Origin: an uncultured Collinsella sp.
GTDB lineage: Bacteria; Actinomycetota; Coriobacteriia; Coriobacteriales; Coriobacteriaceae
DNA: 5,203 bases
Direction of reading: 5' to 3'
Assembly: GCA_934643435.1 (NCBI GenBank)
Contig: CAKUCJ010000115.1
Coordinates: forward strand, 1-5,203
Shown here: positions 1 through 5,203 of the stretch, piece after piece
Layout of the letters: the number at the start of each line of letters is the position of its first letter
Numbering within the stretch: the stretch's first letter is position 1
Made by a program: the position numbers and the translations under genes
Notes under the pieces: generated by a model
Database searches by the model: none
What the model saw: only the letters and a program-made list of their open reading frames with translations
Told to the model about the DNA's origin: nothing

Positions 1-1176
1 GTCGATGGCCTTGTCGGGCAGGAAGCGGTCGGCGATGTAGCGATCGGAGAGGTCGGCGGCCGCCACGAGCGCGCTATCGGTAATATGCACGCCGTGGAAG
101 ATCTCGTACTTCTCCTTGAGGCCACGCAGGATTGAGATGGTGTCCTCGACGGTAGGCTCGCTGACCATAACGGTCTGGAAACGACGTGCGAGCGCTGCGT
201 CCTTCTCGATGTACTTGCGATACTCGTCGAGCGTGGTCGCGCCGATCGCATGCAGGTCGCCACGGGCGAGCGCCGGCTTGAGGATGTTGCCGGCGTCCAT
301 AGAGCCCTCGGTGGCACCCGCGCCCACGATGGTGTGGAGCTCATCGATGAACAGGATGACCTTGCCCTCGGACTTTTGCACTTCCTTGAGCACGGCCTTC
401 AAGCGGTCCTCGAACTCGCCGCGGTACTTGGCGCCGGCGACCAGCGCGCTCATGTCGAGCTCGATGAGGTCGCGGTCGCGCAGCGTGCTCGGCACGTCGC
501 CGGCCACGATACGCTGGGCGATGCCCTCGACGATGGCCGTCTTACCAACGCCCGGCTCGCCGATGAGTACGGGATTGTTCTTGGTACGACGGGACAGGAC
601 CTGGATGGTGCGGCGGATCTCGTCGGTACGGCCGATGACCGGGTCGAGCTTGCCGGCGCGGGCGAGGTCGCAGATGTTACGGCCGTACTGCTCCAGCGCC
701 TCAAACTGGGTCTTGTCCTCGGCAGACGTCACGCGGTCATCACCGCGCAGCTCCTCGTAGACCTGCTCGATGCGCTCCTTGGTAACGCCAGCGTCGCGCA
801 GCACGCGGCCCGCCTCGCCCTTGTCCTCGGCAAGCGCCATCAGCAGATGCTCGGTCACCACAAAGCTGTCGCCCATCTTGGTGGCCTTCTTCTCGGCCTT
901 CTCGATGACACGGACGAGCTCGTTGGAAAGACCCATCTGCTGGCCCTCGCCCGAAACCTTGGGCGCGTGGTCGATGGCATCCTGCGTGGAGCGTGCGAGC
1001 TGTGCCGGATCGGCTCCAATGCGCTCGATAATCACGGAAATGTTGCGCTCACCGGCACCGAGCAGGGCGGACAGCAGGTGGATCGGCTCCACCGCGCCGG
1101 CCTGCGCGTCGGCAGCCGCGCTCATGGCGGTCTGCAGCGCCTCGCGCGACGTCATTGCTAGCTTATCGATTCTCAT
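1..1176 (-). CDS. clpB: ClpB disaggregase chaperone, N-terminal 392 residues (3' end beyond the window)
   Basis: ClpB is a cytoplasmic AAA+ ATPase that threads aggregated proteins through a hexameric ring, working with DnaK/DnaJ/GrpE. The visible part holds the Clp N-domain (about residues 1-145) and most of the first ATPase module. Walker A is GEPGVGKT at 206-213, Walker B ends FIDE with D278 and E279, pore-loop tyrosine Y251 lies in KYRGEFEDR, the sensor-1 threonine is T315 in IGATT, and the arginine fingers are R331 and R332 in RRF. These positions match the numbering I recall for E. coli ClpB, so there is no indel in this half. The reading frame runs off the left edge after FLPDKAID; the middle domain and second ATPase lie outside. 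The ATG at 1174-1176 is chosen because AGAGGTGA stands 4 nt upstream and the protein begins [14 protein letters not shown], a normal ClpB start. A 531-nt spacer separates it from the hydratase, so it probably has its own promoter. HspR control is likely by analogy, but no HAIR operator is visible. Confidence 0.97.
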   Translation of the reverse strand, partial: MRIDKLAMTSREALQTAMSAAADAQAGAVEPIHLLSALLGAGERNISVIIERIGADPAQLARSTQDAIDHAPKVSGEGQQMGLSNELVRVIEKAEKKATKMGDSFVVTEHLLMALAEDKGEAGRVLRDAGVTKERIEQVYEELRGDDRVTSAEDKTQFEALEQYGRNICDLARAGKLDPVIGRTDEIRRTIQVLSRRTKNNPVLIGEPGVGKTAIVEGIAQRIVAGDVPSTLRDRDLIELDMSALVAGAKYRGEFEDRLKAVLKEVQKSEGKVILFIDELHTIVGAGATEGSMDAGNILKPALARGDLHAIGATTLDEYRKYIEKDAALARRFQTVMVSEPTVEDTISILRGLKEKYEIFHGVHITDSALVAAADLSDRYIADRFLPDKAID

Positions 1177-1180
1177 GGAA

Positions 1181-1188
1181 TCACCTCT
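1181..1188 (-). promoter_or_regulatory. clpB ribosome binding site
   Basis: On the minus strand this reads AGAGGTGA, 4 nt before the ATG of clpB. It is a good Shine-Dalgarno match and fixes the start codon. It lies just downstream of the GC-rich leader hairpins and is not part of either. Confidence 0.8.
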
Positions 1189-1192
1189 CTTG

Positions 1193-1215
1193 GGGCGGCC
1201 GCCCTACGGGGCGGC
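1193..1215 (-). promoter_or_regulatory. Two mutually exclusive GC-rich hairpins in the clpB leader
   Basis: Two overlapping symmetric structures lie about 5-30 nt upstream of the clpB ribosome binding site. One is a perfect 7-bp stem, GCCGCCC/GGGCGGC (1198-1204 with 1209-1215), with a 4-nt loop. The other is a perfect 12-bp palindrome, GGGCGGCCGCCC (1193-1204). They share the bases 1198-1204, so they cannot form together. The symmetry is seen directly. A role in clpB translation or mRNA stability is inference, since neither pairs with the Shine-Dalgarno. Confidence 0.6.
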
Positions 1216-1254
1216 TTCACGTTGTTCGAGAAGTATTGTTGCCAGCTTTAAGCG

Positions 1255-1290
1255 ATCTTATACACAAATCTAAGTCTCTATATATAAGAT
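1255..1290. promoter_or_regulatory. ATCTTATA-N20-TATAAGAT dyad, candidate clpB promoter/operator
   Basis: A perfect 8-bp inverted repeat (1255-1262 and 1283-1290) with a 20-bp spacer sits in the only strongly AT-rich stretch upstream of clpB. On the minus strand the proximal arm reads TATAAGAT and could be a -10 element (TATAAG, one mismatch to TATAAT) giving a leader of roughly 70 nt. I see no good -35 at 16-18 bp. The mirrored arm would be an equally good -10 on the plus strand. It may instead be a protein-binding dyad. The symmetry is certain; the promoter role is a guess. Confidence 0.35.
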
Positions 1291-1351
1291 TTTCTGAGTG
1301 ATTGAGAGATAGGGATAAAGATACCGACCCGCCGCCGCACAGGCGCGCTAC

Positions 1352-1410
1352 CGTCTCAATCTGTAACATTTATCGACCGTTTCTGGCTCCAGATGTTACA
1401 GATCGAGACG
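1352..1410. repeat. Unit 1 of a tandem inverted-repeat pair (TGTAACA-N25-TGTTACA core)
   Basis: An 18-nt arm (1352-1369) is matched by its reverse complement at 1393-1410 with a single mismatch; the arms read GTCTCAATCTGTAACAT and ATGTTACAGATCGAGAC plus a closing C-G pair. The 23-nt interior is unrelated to the arms. The core is TGTAACA (1362-1368) and TGTTACA (1394-1400). A second unit with identical core spacing starts 81 bp further on. No gene is inside. It looks like a dispersed intergenic repeat or a binding-site pair. Confidence 0.85.
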
Positions 1411-1440
1411 AACAGAAGACACCTGAATCGAAAATCTAAA

Positions 1441-1490
1441 TCTGTAACACCAGGCCCACTTTTAGCGGCCAAGATGTTACAAGTCGAGAC
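1441..1490. repeat. Unit 2 of the tandem inverted-repeat pair
   Basis: This is a diverged copy of the unit at 1352-1410. TCTGTAACA (1441-1449) and AGATGTTACA (1472-1481), followed by a variant of the GATCGAGAC tail (AGTCGAGAC, 1482-1490 region), are kept at exactly the same 31-nt offset as in unit 1, while the 22-nt interior is different. The upstream arm is shorter here: the GTCTC end of the left arm is missing, so only the TGTAACA/TGTTACA core still pairs well. Confidence 0.75.
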
Positions 1491-1501
1491 AAACCGAGAA
1501 C

Positions 1502-1532
1502 CACCACAAAGGTGCCTGTCCCCTTTGTGGTG
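1502..1532. repeat. Perfect 11-bp inverted repeat with a GGTGCCTGTCCCC loop region
   Basis: CACCACAAAGG (1502-1512) pairs perfectly with CCTTTGTGGTG (1522-1532) around a 9-nt loop. On the plus strand the stem is followed by ATTTTCG, which resembles a weak intrinsic terminator, but no plus-strand gene feeds into it. The loop sequence, with its TGTCCCC core, recalls dispersed palindromic elements of the REP type; that is inference. A second TGTCCCC-bearing array occurs at 4163-4204. Confidence 0.8.
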
Positions 1533-1544
1533 ATTTTCGACAAA

Positions 1545-1573
1545 GATGCCGCCCCCATAAAAGAGGCGGCATC
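1545..1573 (-). terminator. Probable terminator hairpin of the hydratase gene
   Basis: GATGCCGCC (1545-1553) and GGCGGCATC (1565-1573) form a perfect 9-bp stem with an 11-nt loop. On the minus strand it is followed by TTTGTCG, a short U tract. It lies about 135 nt after the hydratase stop and well before the clpB start, the expected place for a transcript end. The short U tract keeps confidence moderate. On the plus strand no U tract follows directly. Confidence 0.5.
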
Positions 1574-1624
1574 AATCAAGTCCATTTTTAGCGTCCCTCA
1601 AGACCCAACGAGAACGTCGCGGTA

Positions 1625-1696
1625 GCCCCGGACGCACCTCTCCCTCGGGCGACCCTCGCGAAGCGCGTGAGCACGAGGGAAAGGTGTGTCCGGGGC
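1625..1696. repeat. Long inverted repeat (23-nt arms) just after the hydratase stop codon
   Basis: The arm at 1625-1647 is the reverse complement of 1674-1696 at 21 of 23 positions. The 26-nt loop contains a smaller CGCG-AAG-CGCG hairpin (1657-1667). The base of the structure is only about 11 nt beyond the hydratase TAA. Each of the two non-matching positions is a G-U wobble when read on one strand and an A-C mismatch on the other, so neither strand gives a fully paired stem. No U tract follows on the minus strand, so it is more likely a transcript 3'-end stabiliser or a dispersed repeat than a classical terminator. Confidence 0.85.
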
Positions 1697-1707
1697 GTAC
1701 AGCAACG

Positions 1708-4008
1708 TTACTCGGCAGCGGCCTTGAACTTGTTGTAGTTGATCAGGCAGCCGGCCTTGACGATGGCGCGCTCCTCGGCGGTCATGTCGGCGATGTAGAG
1801 CTCGATCTGCTCAACCGCACCGTCGGCACGCACCACGTAGGCAGCGATGTCCTTGAGGTCGCCGTCGAGCGCGGCGCGGATGCCCGGAACGAAGACGTAG
1901 TCGCCCACCTCAAAGTTGGGCTCGGCCTCCATCTGGAAGGGCACCATGCCCCAGTTCATCACGTTGGAGCGATAGCGCTTGGTGGCGTACTCGTGGACGA
2001 TATTGGCCAGGCCGCCGATCACGCGCTGGCAGCTCGCGGCCTGCTCGCGGGCGGAGCCGTCGCCCGGCTTCTTGGCGTAAATCATGGAGCCGTACTCGGT
2101 CGCCTTGGCGTCTGCCGCGACACCCGCACCGGCCAGCGCCCCAAACACACCGGCAAGCTCGGCATCGAGCGCGGCCAGGTCGCCTGCTGCCTCGCCGGCA
2201 ACGCGGCGCTTTTCCACCGCGTCGACCTCCTTGGAGCGACCCACGTAGGCCGGATCGCGGCGGCTGAGCGTAAACTCGGCCAGACCCAGCGGGTTGGAGC
2301 GGAAGGAGCTCGTCTCGCCCGAAGGAATGAGCTCGTCGGTCGTGGTGACCGGGTCCATGATCTTGGAGCACACCTTGAGCAGGATGTCGTCACCGAGGGG
2401 CTCCATCGCGGGCCACGGCTTGATGTTGGGGCCTTCGACCAGCTCGTCGGCCGGCTCAGCCTTGCCAAAGCCCCAGTACACACGCTTCTTGTACGGCGCG
2501 TCGTCGAAAGTGTACTCGCAGGCCTCATCCCAGGTGTCCTCGGGCAGGTCGGTCGCCGGCGTCAGGACGCCGCCGTTGGCTGCCGTCGCCGCAATGGAGC
2601 GGGCGTCCATCAGGGCCACGGCGCTCAGCTGGCCATTGCCCGGCTTGGAACCCTCGCGGTTGGGGAAGTTGCGCGTGGTGTGGCGGATCGAAAGGCCGTT
2701 GTTGGCGGGCGTGTCGCCGGCGCCAAAGCACGGGCCGCAGAATGCCGTGCGCACGATCGCGCCGGCCTCCATGAGGTCGTAGATGTAGCCGCGGCGTGTA
2801 AGCTCGAGCGCCACGGGCTGGCTCGTGGGATAGACCGACAGCGAGAACTCGCCGCAGCCGGTGTTGGCGCCCTTGAGCACGCGGGCAGCCTGCACCACGG
2901 AGTCGTAGTTGCCGCCCGAGCAACCGGCGATAACGCCCTGCTGCACGTGCAGTTTGCCGTCGACGATCTTGTCGAGCAGACTAAAGTGCGTCTTGCCCTC
3001 GCCGATCTTGGCGGCCTCGAGCTCTACCTCATGCAGGATGTCCTCGAGGTTCTCGTTGAGCTCGTCGATCTCAAAGCCGTTGGAAGGATGGAACGGCAGG
3101 GCGATCATGGGCTTGATGCTCGACAGGTCGACCTCGACGCAGCCGTCGTAGTAGGCGACGTCGGCGGGCTTGAGCTCGCGGTAGTCGTCGCCGCGGCCGT
3201 GCATGGTCAAAAACGCGTGCGTGTCCTCATCGGTTGCCCAAATAGAGGAGAGGCAGGTGGTCTCGGTGGTCATGACGTCGACGCCGTTGCGGTAGTCGGT
3301 CGTCATGCTCGCGATGCCGGGGCCCACGAACTCCATGACCTTGTTCTTGACGTAGCCCTTGGCAAAGACGGCGCGGATGATGGCGAGCGCCACATCGTGC
3401 GGGCCGACGCCGGGGCGCGGGGCACCCGTAAGGTAGATCGCCACGACGCCGGGATAGGCGACGTCGTAGGTGTCGCGCAGCAGCTGTTTTGCCAGCTCGC
3501 CGCCGCCCTCGCCCACAGCCATGGTGCCCAGGGCGCCGTAGCGGGTGTGCGAGTCGGAGCCCAGGATCATCTTGCCGCAACCGGCGAAGTTCTCGCGCAT
3601 AAAGGAGTGGATGACCGCGATGTGGGGCGGGACGAAGATACCGCCGTACTTCTTGGCAGCCGAGAGGCCAAAGACATGGTCGTCCTCGTTGATGGTGCCG
3701 CCCACGGCACACAGCGAGTTGTGGCAGTTGGTAAGCACGTAGGGCAGCGGGAACTGCTCCATGCCCGAAGCGCGCGCCGTCTGGATAATGCCGACGAAGG
3801 TGATATCGTGGCTCGCCATGGCGTCGAAGCGGATCTTGAGCGCCTCGGGGTCGCCCGACGTGTTATGTGCCTGAAGAATCGAATAAGCGATGGTGCCGCG
3901 CTTGGCATCCTCGGGCGTCTGAGTAATGCCACGCTCTGCAGCCTCGGCCGCAGGCACAACCTCGCTGCCACCGCGCAGGTAGATGCCGTCCTCGTACAGC
4001 TTGACCAT
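1708..4008 (-). CDS. Aconitase-superfamily [4Fe-4S] hydratase, YbhJ-like (766 aa)
   Basis: Aconitase-family enzymes move a hydroxyl group on a tricarboxylate by dehydration and rehydration at a [4Fe-4S] cluster in the cytoplasm. With residues numbered from the chosen ATG, the cluster cysteines are C363 (GCSGG) and C424 and C427 (FCGPC), spaced as in aconitase. GSDSHT at 150-155 carries the active-site Asp-Ser-His. RNFPNR at 446-451 matches the substrate arginine segment RNFTGR. The swivel domain opens at [10 protein letters not shown] (about 555) and carries the catalytic-serine motif as GDGSARE (S652, A653, R654), where classical aconitases have GSSRE. The length is close to mitochondrial-type aconitases and to E. 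coli YbhJ, not the roughly 890 residues of AcnA. The ATG at 4006-4008 has GGGAG 5 nt upstream; a GTG 12 nt earlier overlaps that site and is less likely. The substrate cannot be assigned: citrate/isocitrate is possible, but YbhJ-type proteins have no settled function. It stands alone with about 240 nt upstream and 531 nt downstream. Confidence 0.93.
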   Translation of the reverse strand: MVKLYEDGIYLRGGSEVVPAAEAAERGITQTPEDAKRGTIAYSILQAHNTSGDPEALKIRFDAMASHDITFVGIIQTARASGMEQFPLPYVLTNCHNSLCAVGGTINEDDHVFGLSAAKKYGGIFVPPHIAVIHSFMRENFAGCGKMILGSDSHTRYGALGTMAVGEGGGELAKQLLRDTYDVAYPGVVAIYLTGAPRPGVGPHDVALAIIRAVFAKGYVKNKVMEFVGPGIASMTTDYRNGVDVMTTETTCLSSIWATDEDTHAFLTMHGRGDDYRELKPADVAYYDGCVEVDLSSIKPMIALPFHPSNGFEIDELNENLEDILHEVELEAAKIGEGKTHFSLLDKIVDGKLHVQQGVIAGCSGGNYDSVVQAARVLKGANTGCGEFSLSVYPTSQPVALELTRRGYIYDLMEAGAIVRTAFCGPCFGAGDTPANNGLSIRHTTRNFPNREGSKPGNGQLSAVALMDARSIAATAANGGVLTPATDLPEDTWDEACEYTFDDAPYKKRVYWGFGKAEPADELVEGPNIKPWPAMEPLGDDILLKVCSKIMDPVTTTDELIPSGETSSFRSNPLGLAEFTLSRRDPAYVGRSKEVDAVEKRRVAGEAAGDLAALDAELAGVFGALAGAGVAADAKATEYGSMIYAKKPGDGSAREQAASCQRVIGGLANIVHEYATKRYRSNVMNWGMVPFQMEAEPNFEVGDYVFVPGIRAALDGDLKDIAAYVVRADGAVEQIELYIADMTAEERAIVKAGCLINYNKFKAAAE

Positions 4009-4013
4009 TCCGT

Positions 4014-4018
4014 CTCCC
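4014..4018 (-). promoter_or_regulatory. Ribosome binding site of the hydratase gene
   Basis: GGGAG on the minus strand lies 5 nt before the ATG at 4008. It decides the start: the in-frame GTG at 4020 overlaps this site and has no comparable purine run at the right distance. Confidence 0.65.
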
Positions 4019-4023
4019 ACTCT

Positions 4024-4039
4024 GCCCGAAAACTCGGGC
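4024..4039 (-). promoter_or_regulatory. Leader hairpin directly ahead of the hydratase ribosome binding site
   Basis: GCCCGA-GTTT-TCGGGC on the minus strand is a perfect 6-bp stem with a 4-nt loop, ending 5 nt before the Shine-Dalgarno. It is too short and lacks a U tract for a terminator. It could modulate translation or be a protein-binding RNA hairpin; aconitase genes are often under iron or redox control. The structure is seen, the function is not. Confidence 0.5.
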
Positions 4040-4108
4040 GCATAGCATACATTCGTTCAATATCGTGCCACAGAACGATTGCCAGCGGGTTACGAATCTC
4101 GGCGTTCA

Positions 4109-4124
4109 CTTTATCTCAGTAAAG
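4109..4124. promoter_or_regulatory. CTTTA-N6-TAAAG dyad upstream of the hydratase gene
   Basis: CTTTA (4109-4113) and TAAAG (4120-4124) are perfect mirror arms separated by 6 bp, about 100 bp upstream of the hydratase start. Size and spacing suit a dimeric repressor operator, but I do not recognise the motif. A TATGCT about 35 bp before the start codon is a possible -10, without a convincing -35. Confidence 0.3.
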
Positions 4125-4162
4125 CATAGGGCGAGCCGGGGACGGGAAGACAGGTTTGGCGC

Positions 4163-4204
4163 AAGGAGTGTCCCCAAGTGCCGGCACAAAAGGAACGTCC
4201 CCAA
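4163..4204. repeat. Two 15-bp direct repeats (27-bp period) flanking a GTGCCGGCAC palindrome
   Basis: AAGGAGTGTCCCCAA (4163-4177) and AAGGAACGTCCCCAA (4190-4204) agree at 13 of 15 positions and lie 27 bp apart. The perfect 10-bp palindrome GTGCCGGCAC (4178-4187) fills the gap. An inverted GGGGAC stands upstream at 4138-4143. The TGTCCCC core is shared with the hairpin at 1502-1532. This looks like a dispersed intergenic repeat; whether it recurs in the genome cannot be seen from this window. Confidence 0.75.
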
Positions 4205-4251
4205 TGACTAGTCCTCCTTACTGCGAGGTGCGTCCACTAGCCGCGGCGAGC

Positions 4252-4740
4252 CTAGTCGAACTGATGAGCCAGGCGAAGGGCCTCGGCGGCCTGCTCCGCA
4301 ACCGCGGCGGCATCTGAATGCGGGTCGCCAATGCCAGCAAGTGCGCGTGCGATGGCCACGCAGGCTTCCTCGTTCTCGCAGCCGGAGTCTTCAACGGCGC
4401 ACGCGGCCATCTTGACACTTGAGACGGCATCCGCGATCGGCTCCCTACCAGGGCCGGCATACGGGCAGGTCACGGCTCCACGGGGCACGCCGCGGTGCTC
4501 TGCGATGTGCTCGCTGCGCGCGTGGACCTTATCTGCCTGCTCGCGGAGGATCTCTAAGGGAGCAGGGACCGCTGCCGCCTCGAGGCCCTCGAGAAGCACG
4601 TCAAACGCATGGCTGCAGGGCACAAATCCTGGATTTGCGTCCATCGCGGCGCACATCGTGGTGCCGAGGCCCACGAGCCCGGCCATGAGCAGGGACTCGA
4701 AGCTCTCCCTCTTGAGCTCGGGATTCTCATGAAGAGGCAT
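4252..4740 (-). CDS. Unrecognised 162-residue soluble protein with six cysteines
   Basis: I do not recognise this protein family. It begins MPLHENPELKRESFESLL and ends LRLAHQFD. It has no signal peptide or membrane segment, is acidic and alanine-rich, and looks mostly helical. Six cysteines (C30, C42, C92, C114, C121, C127) and histidines H4, H44, H73, H78, H82, H141 and H159 could bind a metal or Fe-S cluster, or be redox active. The clearest cluster is C114-x6-C121-x5-C127 in an acidic stretch. The start is the ATG at 4738-4740, with GGGAG 6 nt upstream; the frame stays open further upstream but only through the structured intergenic element and into hspR. It lies between hspR and the hydratase with spacers of over 230 nt on both sides, so it is probably its own transcription unit. 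Confidence 0.75.
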   Translation of the reverse strand: MPLHENPELKRESFESLLMAGLVGLGTTMCAAMDANPGFVPCSHAFDVLLEGLEAAAVPAPLEILREQADKVHARSEHIAEHRGVPRGAVTCPYAGPGREPIADAVSSVKMAACAVEDSGCENEEACVAIARALAGIGDPHSDAAAVAEQAAEALRLAHQFD

Positions 4741-4746
4741 GTCTCG

Positions 4747-4751
4747 CTCCC
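4747..4751 (-). promoter_or_regulatory. Ribosome binding site of the unrecognised 162-residue gene
   Basis: GGGAG on the minus strand lies 6 nt before the ATG at 4740. It supports the short form of the protein over a long upstream extension that would overlap hspR. Confidence 0.6.
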
Positions 4752-4833
4752 ATCGTCGTCTCCATCCCTGTGATAGTAGCAAACGAAAAGGCCCGCCACT
4801 CCGGCAACGCCGATGTTTTGGCGCAGACAGCGA

Positions 4834-4931
4834 AAGCCCGCCAGAGCGAGCAAGGTGACGTGAAAGAGGAGGGAGGCGTACTTCGGTACGCGACCGACGA
4901 TTGAACGTCAGATTGCCGCTCTGGCGGGCTT
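4834..4931. repeat. 98-nt nested inverted-repeat element, candidate structured RNA
   Basis: A perfect 15-bp outer stem (4834-4848 with 4917-4931; AAGCCCGCCAGAGCG and its complement) is continued by GCAA/TTGC (4850-4853 with 4913-4916) and TGACGT/ACGTCA (4856-4861 with 4905-4910). After a purine-rich left strand holding AGGAGGGA, the centre is a 6-bp hairpin GCGTAC-TTCG-GTACGC (4876-4891). Read on the plus strand that loop is a C(UUCG)G tetraloop, an extra-stable RNA motif; on the minus strand the loop is CGAA. An alternative GACG-ATTGAA-CGTC hairpin (4896-4909) would compete with the TGACGT/ACGTCA helix. No ORF or start codon uses the AGGAGG. On the minus strand the outer stem is followed by TTTCG. 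It may be a small RNA, a structured 3' region of the hspR transcript or a dispersed element. Confidence 0.8.
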
Positions 4932-4944
4932 GCAGCGTCGAGCC

Positions 4945-4972
4945 GTTACGCCGTTCGGCAGAACGGCGTAAC
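4945..4972 (-). terminator. Perfect 12-bp hairpin abutting the hspR stop codon
   Basis: GTTACGCCGTTC (4945-4956) and GAACGGCGTAAC (4961-4972) pair perfectly around a 4-nt loop, directly next to the hspR stop codon. There is no U tract on either strand, so a textbook intrinsic terminator is not supported. It may act as a transcript 3'-end or processing barrier. The stem itself is certain; the terminator label is tentative. Confidence 0.45.
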
Positions 4973-5203
4973 CTAGAGATCCCCGCCGGCGCCCAGCAAC
5001 TTGCGCATGACTTGCTCGGGGTTGACTGAGCCGTCGCGCGGGGCCAGCGCGGTGATCTTCTTCTGCATCTTGTACTCGTGCAGCTCGTCCTCGAGCTGAC
5101 GCACGCGGGCGCGGAGCTTCTCGTTCTCGCGCTCGCGCTCCTCGGCACGCTCCTTCATATCGAGGATGCGCACCACGCCGGCGAGGTTGATGCCCTCGTC
5201 GGT
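4973..5203 (-). CDS. hspR: HspR-like MerR-family heat-shock repressor, C-terminal 76 residues (5' end beyond the window)
   Basis: HspR is a MerR-type repressor that, with DnaK as co-repressor, binds HAIR operators in front of dnaK, clpB and related genes in actinobacteria. The visible part starts TDEGINLAGVVRILDM, matching the end of the HspR DNA-binding domain where EGINLAGV-RIL is typical. It continues into a charged coiled coil rich in R, E and K (about local residues 16-55), then a short tail ending LLGAGGDL with TAG at 4973-4975. The DNA-recognition helices lie outside the window, so the name rests on the C-terminal half of the domain and on the clpB neighbourhood. In related genomes hspR usually follows dnaK-grpE-dnaJ, which would lie to the right. 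Another MerR-family regulator is the main alternative. Confidence 0.75.
   Translation of the reverse strand, partial: TDEGINLAGVVRILDMKERAEERERENEKLRARVRQLEDELHEYKMQKKITALAPRDGSVNPEQVMRKLLGAGGDL

Noticed and set aside
250..1161. A 303-codon open frame on the plus strand, antisense to clpB
   Set aside because: The opposite strand encodes ClpB with every catalytic motif in place. The plus-strand translation has no recognisable domain and no good ribosome binding site.
1301..1310. CTGAGT/TTGAG close together upstream of clpB as an HspR operator
   Set aside because: They are direct, imperfect half-sites without the inverted partner.
1352..1541. CRISPR array in the repeat-rich spacer
   Set aside because: There are only two units, each is itself an inverted repeat with a variable interior, and there are no regular spacers or cas genes.
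1576..1603. HAIR-like half-sites (ATCAAGT and CTCAAGA) downstream of the hydratase gene
   Set aside because: The two half-sites point the same way instead of being inverted, and the spacing is wrong for CTTGAGT-N7-ACTCAAG.
4009..4020. GTG at 4020 as the hydratase start
   Set aside because: The GTG overlaps the GGGAG Shine-Dalgarno that properly serves the ATG at 4008, and adds only four residues (MGDG).
1684..4122. An 812-codon open frame on the plus strand, antisense to the hydratase
   Set aside because: It mirrors the codon structure of a clearly homologous minus-strand enzyme, has a low-complexity composition rich in A, G, V, L, H and R, and matches no family. It is a GC-bias shadow.
4208..4256. 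Three CTAG-containing sites within 50 bp as an attachment or terminator site
   Set aside because: The shared sequence is only 5-6 bp, one of them is the stop codon region of the unknown gene, and no integrase or U tract is nearby.
4741..5148. N-terminal extension of the 162-residue protein up to 5148
   Set aside because: The extension would run through the nested inverted-repeat element and overlap hspR. It is very rich in R and S, while the ATG at 4740 has a good ribosome binding site.

Overview
All four protein-coding genes in this window lie on the minus strand. In transcription order, from high to low coordinates, they are: the C-terminal 76 codons of an HspR-like MerR-family heat-shock repressor (cut by the right edge), a 162-residue cysteine-containing protein I do not recognise, a 766-residue aconitase-superfamily hydratase of the YbhJ-like type, and the first 392 residues of the disaggregase ClpB (cut by the left edge). 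I found no tRNA, rRNA, CRISPR array, transposase or prophage gene. The long plus-strand frames are shadows of the minus-strand genes.

The high GC coding sequence, an hspR gene close to clpB, and the style of the intergenic motifs suggest a high-GC actinobacterium. My best guess is the Coriobacteriia (a Collinsella-like gut anaerobe). That placement is inference from general familiarity, not a database match.

The three spacers (about 232, 243 and 531 nt) are unusually rich in symmetric DNA. Between hspR and the unknown gene there is a perfect 12-bp hairpin just after the hspR stop, then a 98-nt element closed by a perfect 15-bp stem, with further nested helices and a C(UUCG)G-capped hairpin at its centre. 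Between the unknown gene and the hydratase there are 27-bp-period direct repeats around a GTGCCGGCAC palindrome, a CTTTA/TAAAG dyad, and a hairpin just ahead of the hydratase ribosome binding site. Between the hydratase and clpB there are a 23-bp-arm inverted repeat, a terminator-like hairpin, an 11-bp-arm inverted repeat, two tandem units built on TGTAACA-N25-TGTTACA, an ATCTTATA-N20-TATAAGAT dyad and alternative GC-rich leader hairpins in front of clpB.

Functionally, hspR and clpB point to a heat-shock locus: HspR normally represses chaperone genes including clpB in actinobacteria. A metabolic Fe-S hydratase and an unknown protein sit between them. The wide spacers and hairpins suggest separate transcription units rather than one operon. 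No canonical HAIR, CIRCE or CtsR operator is visible in the window, so how clpB is controlled here cannot be read directly.
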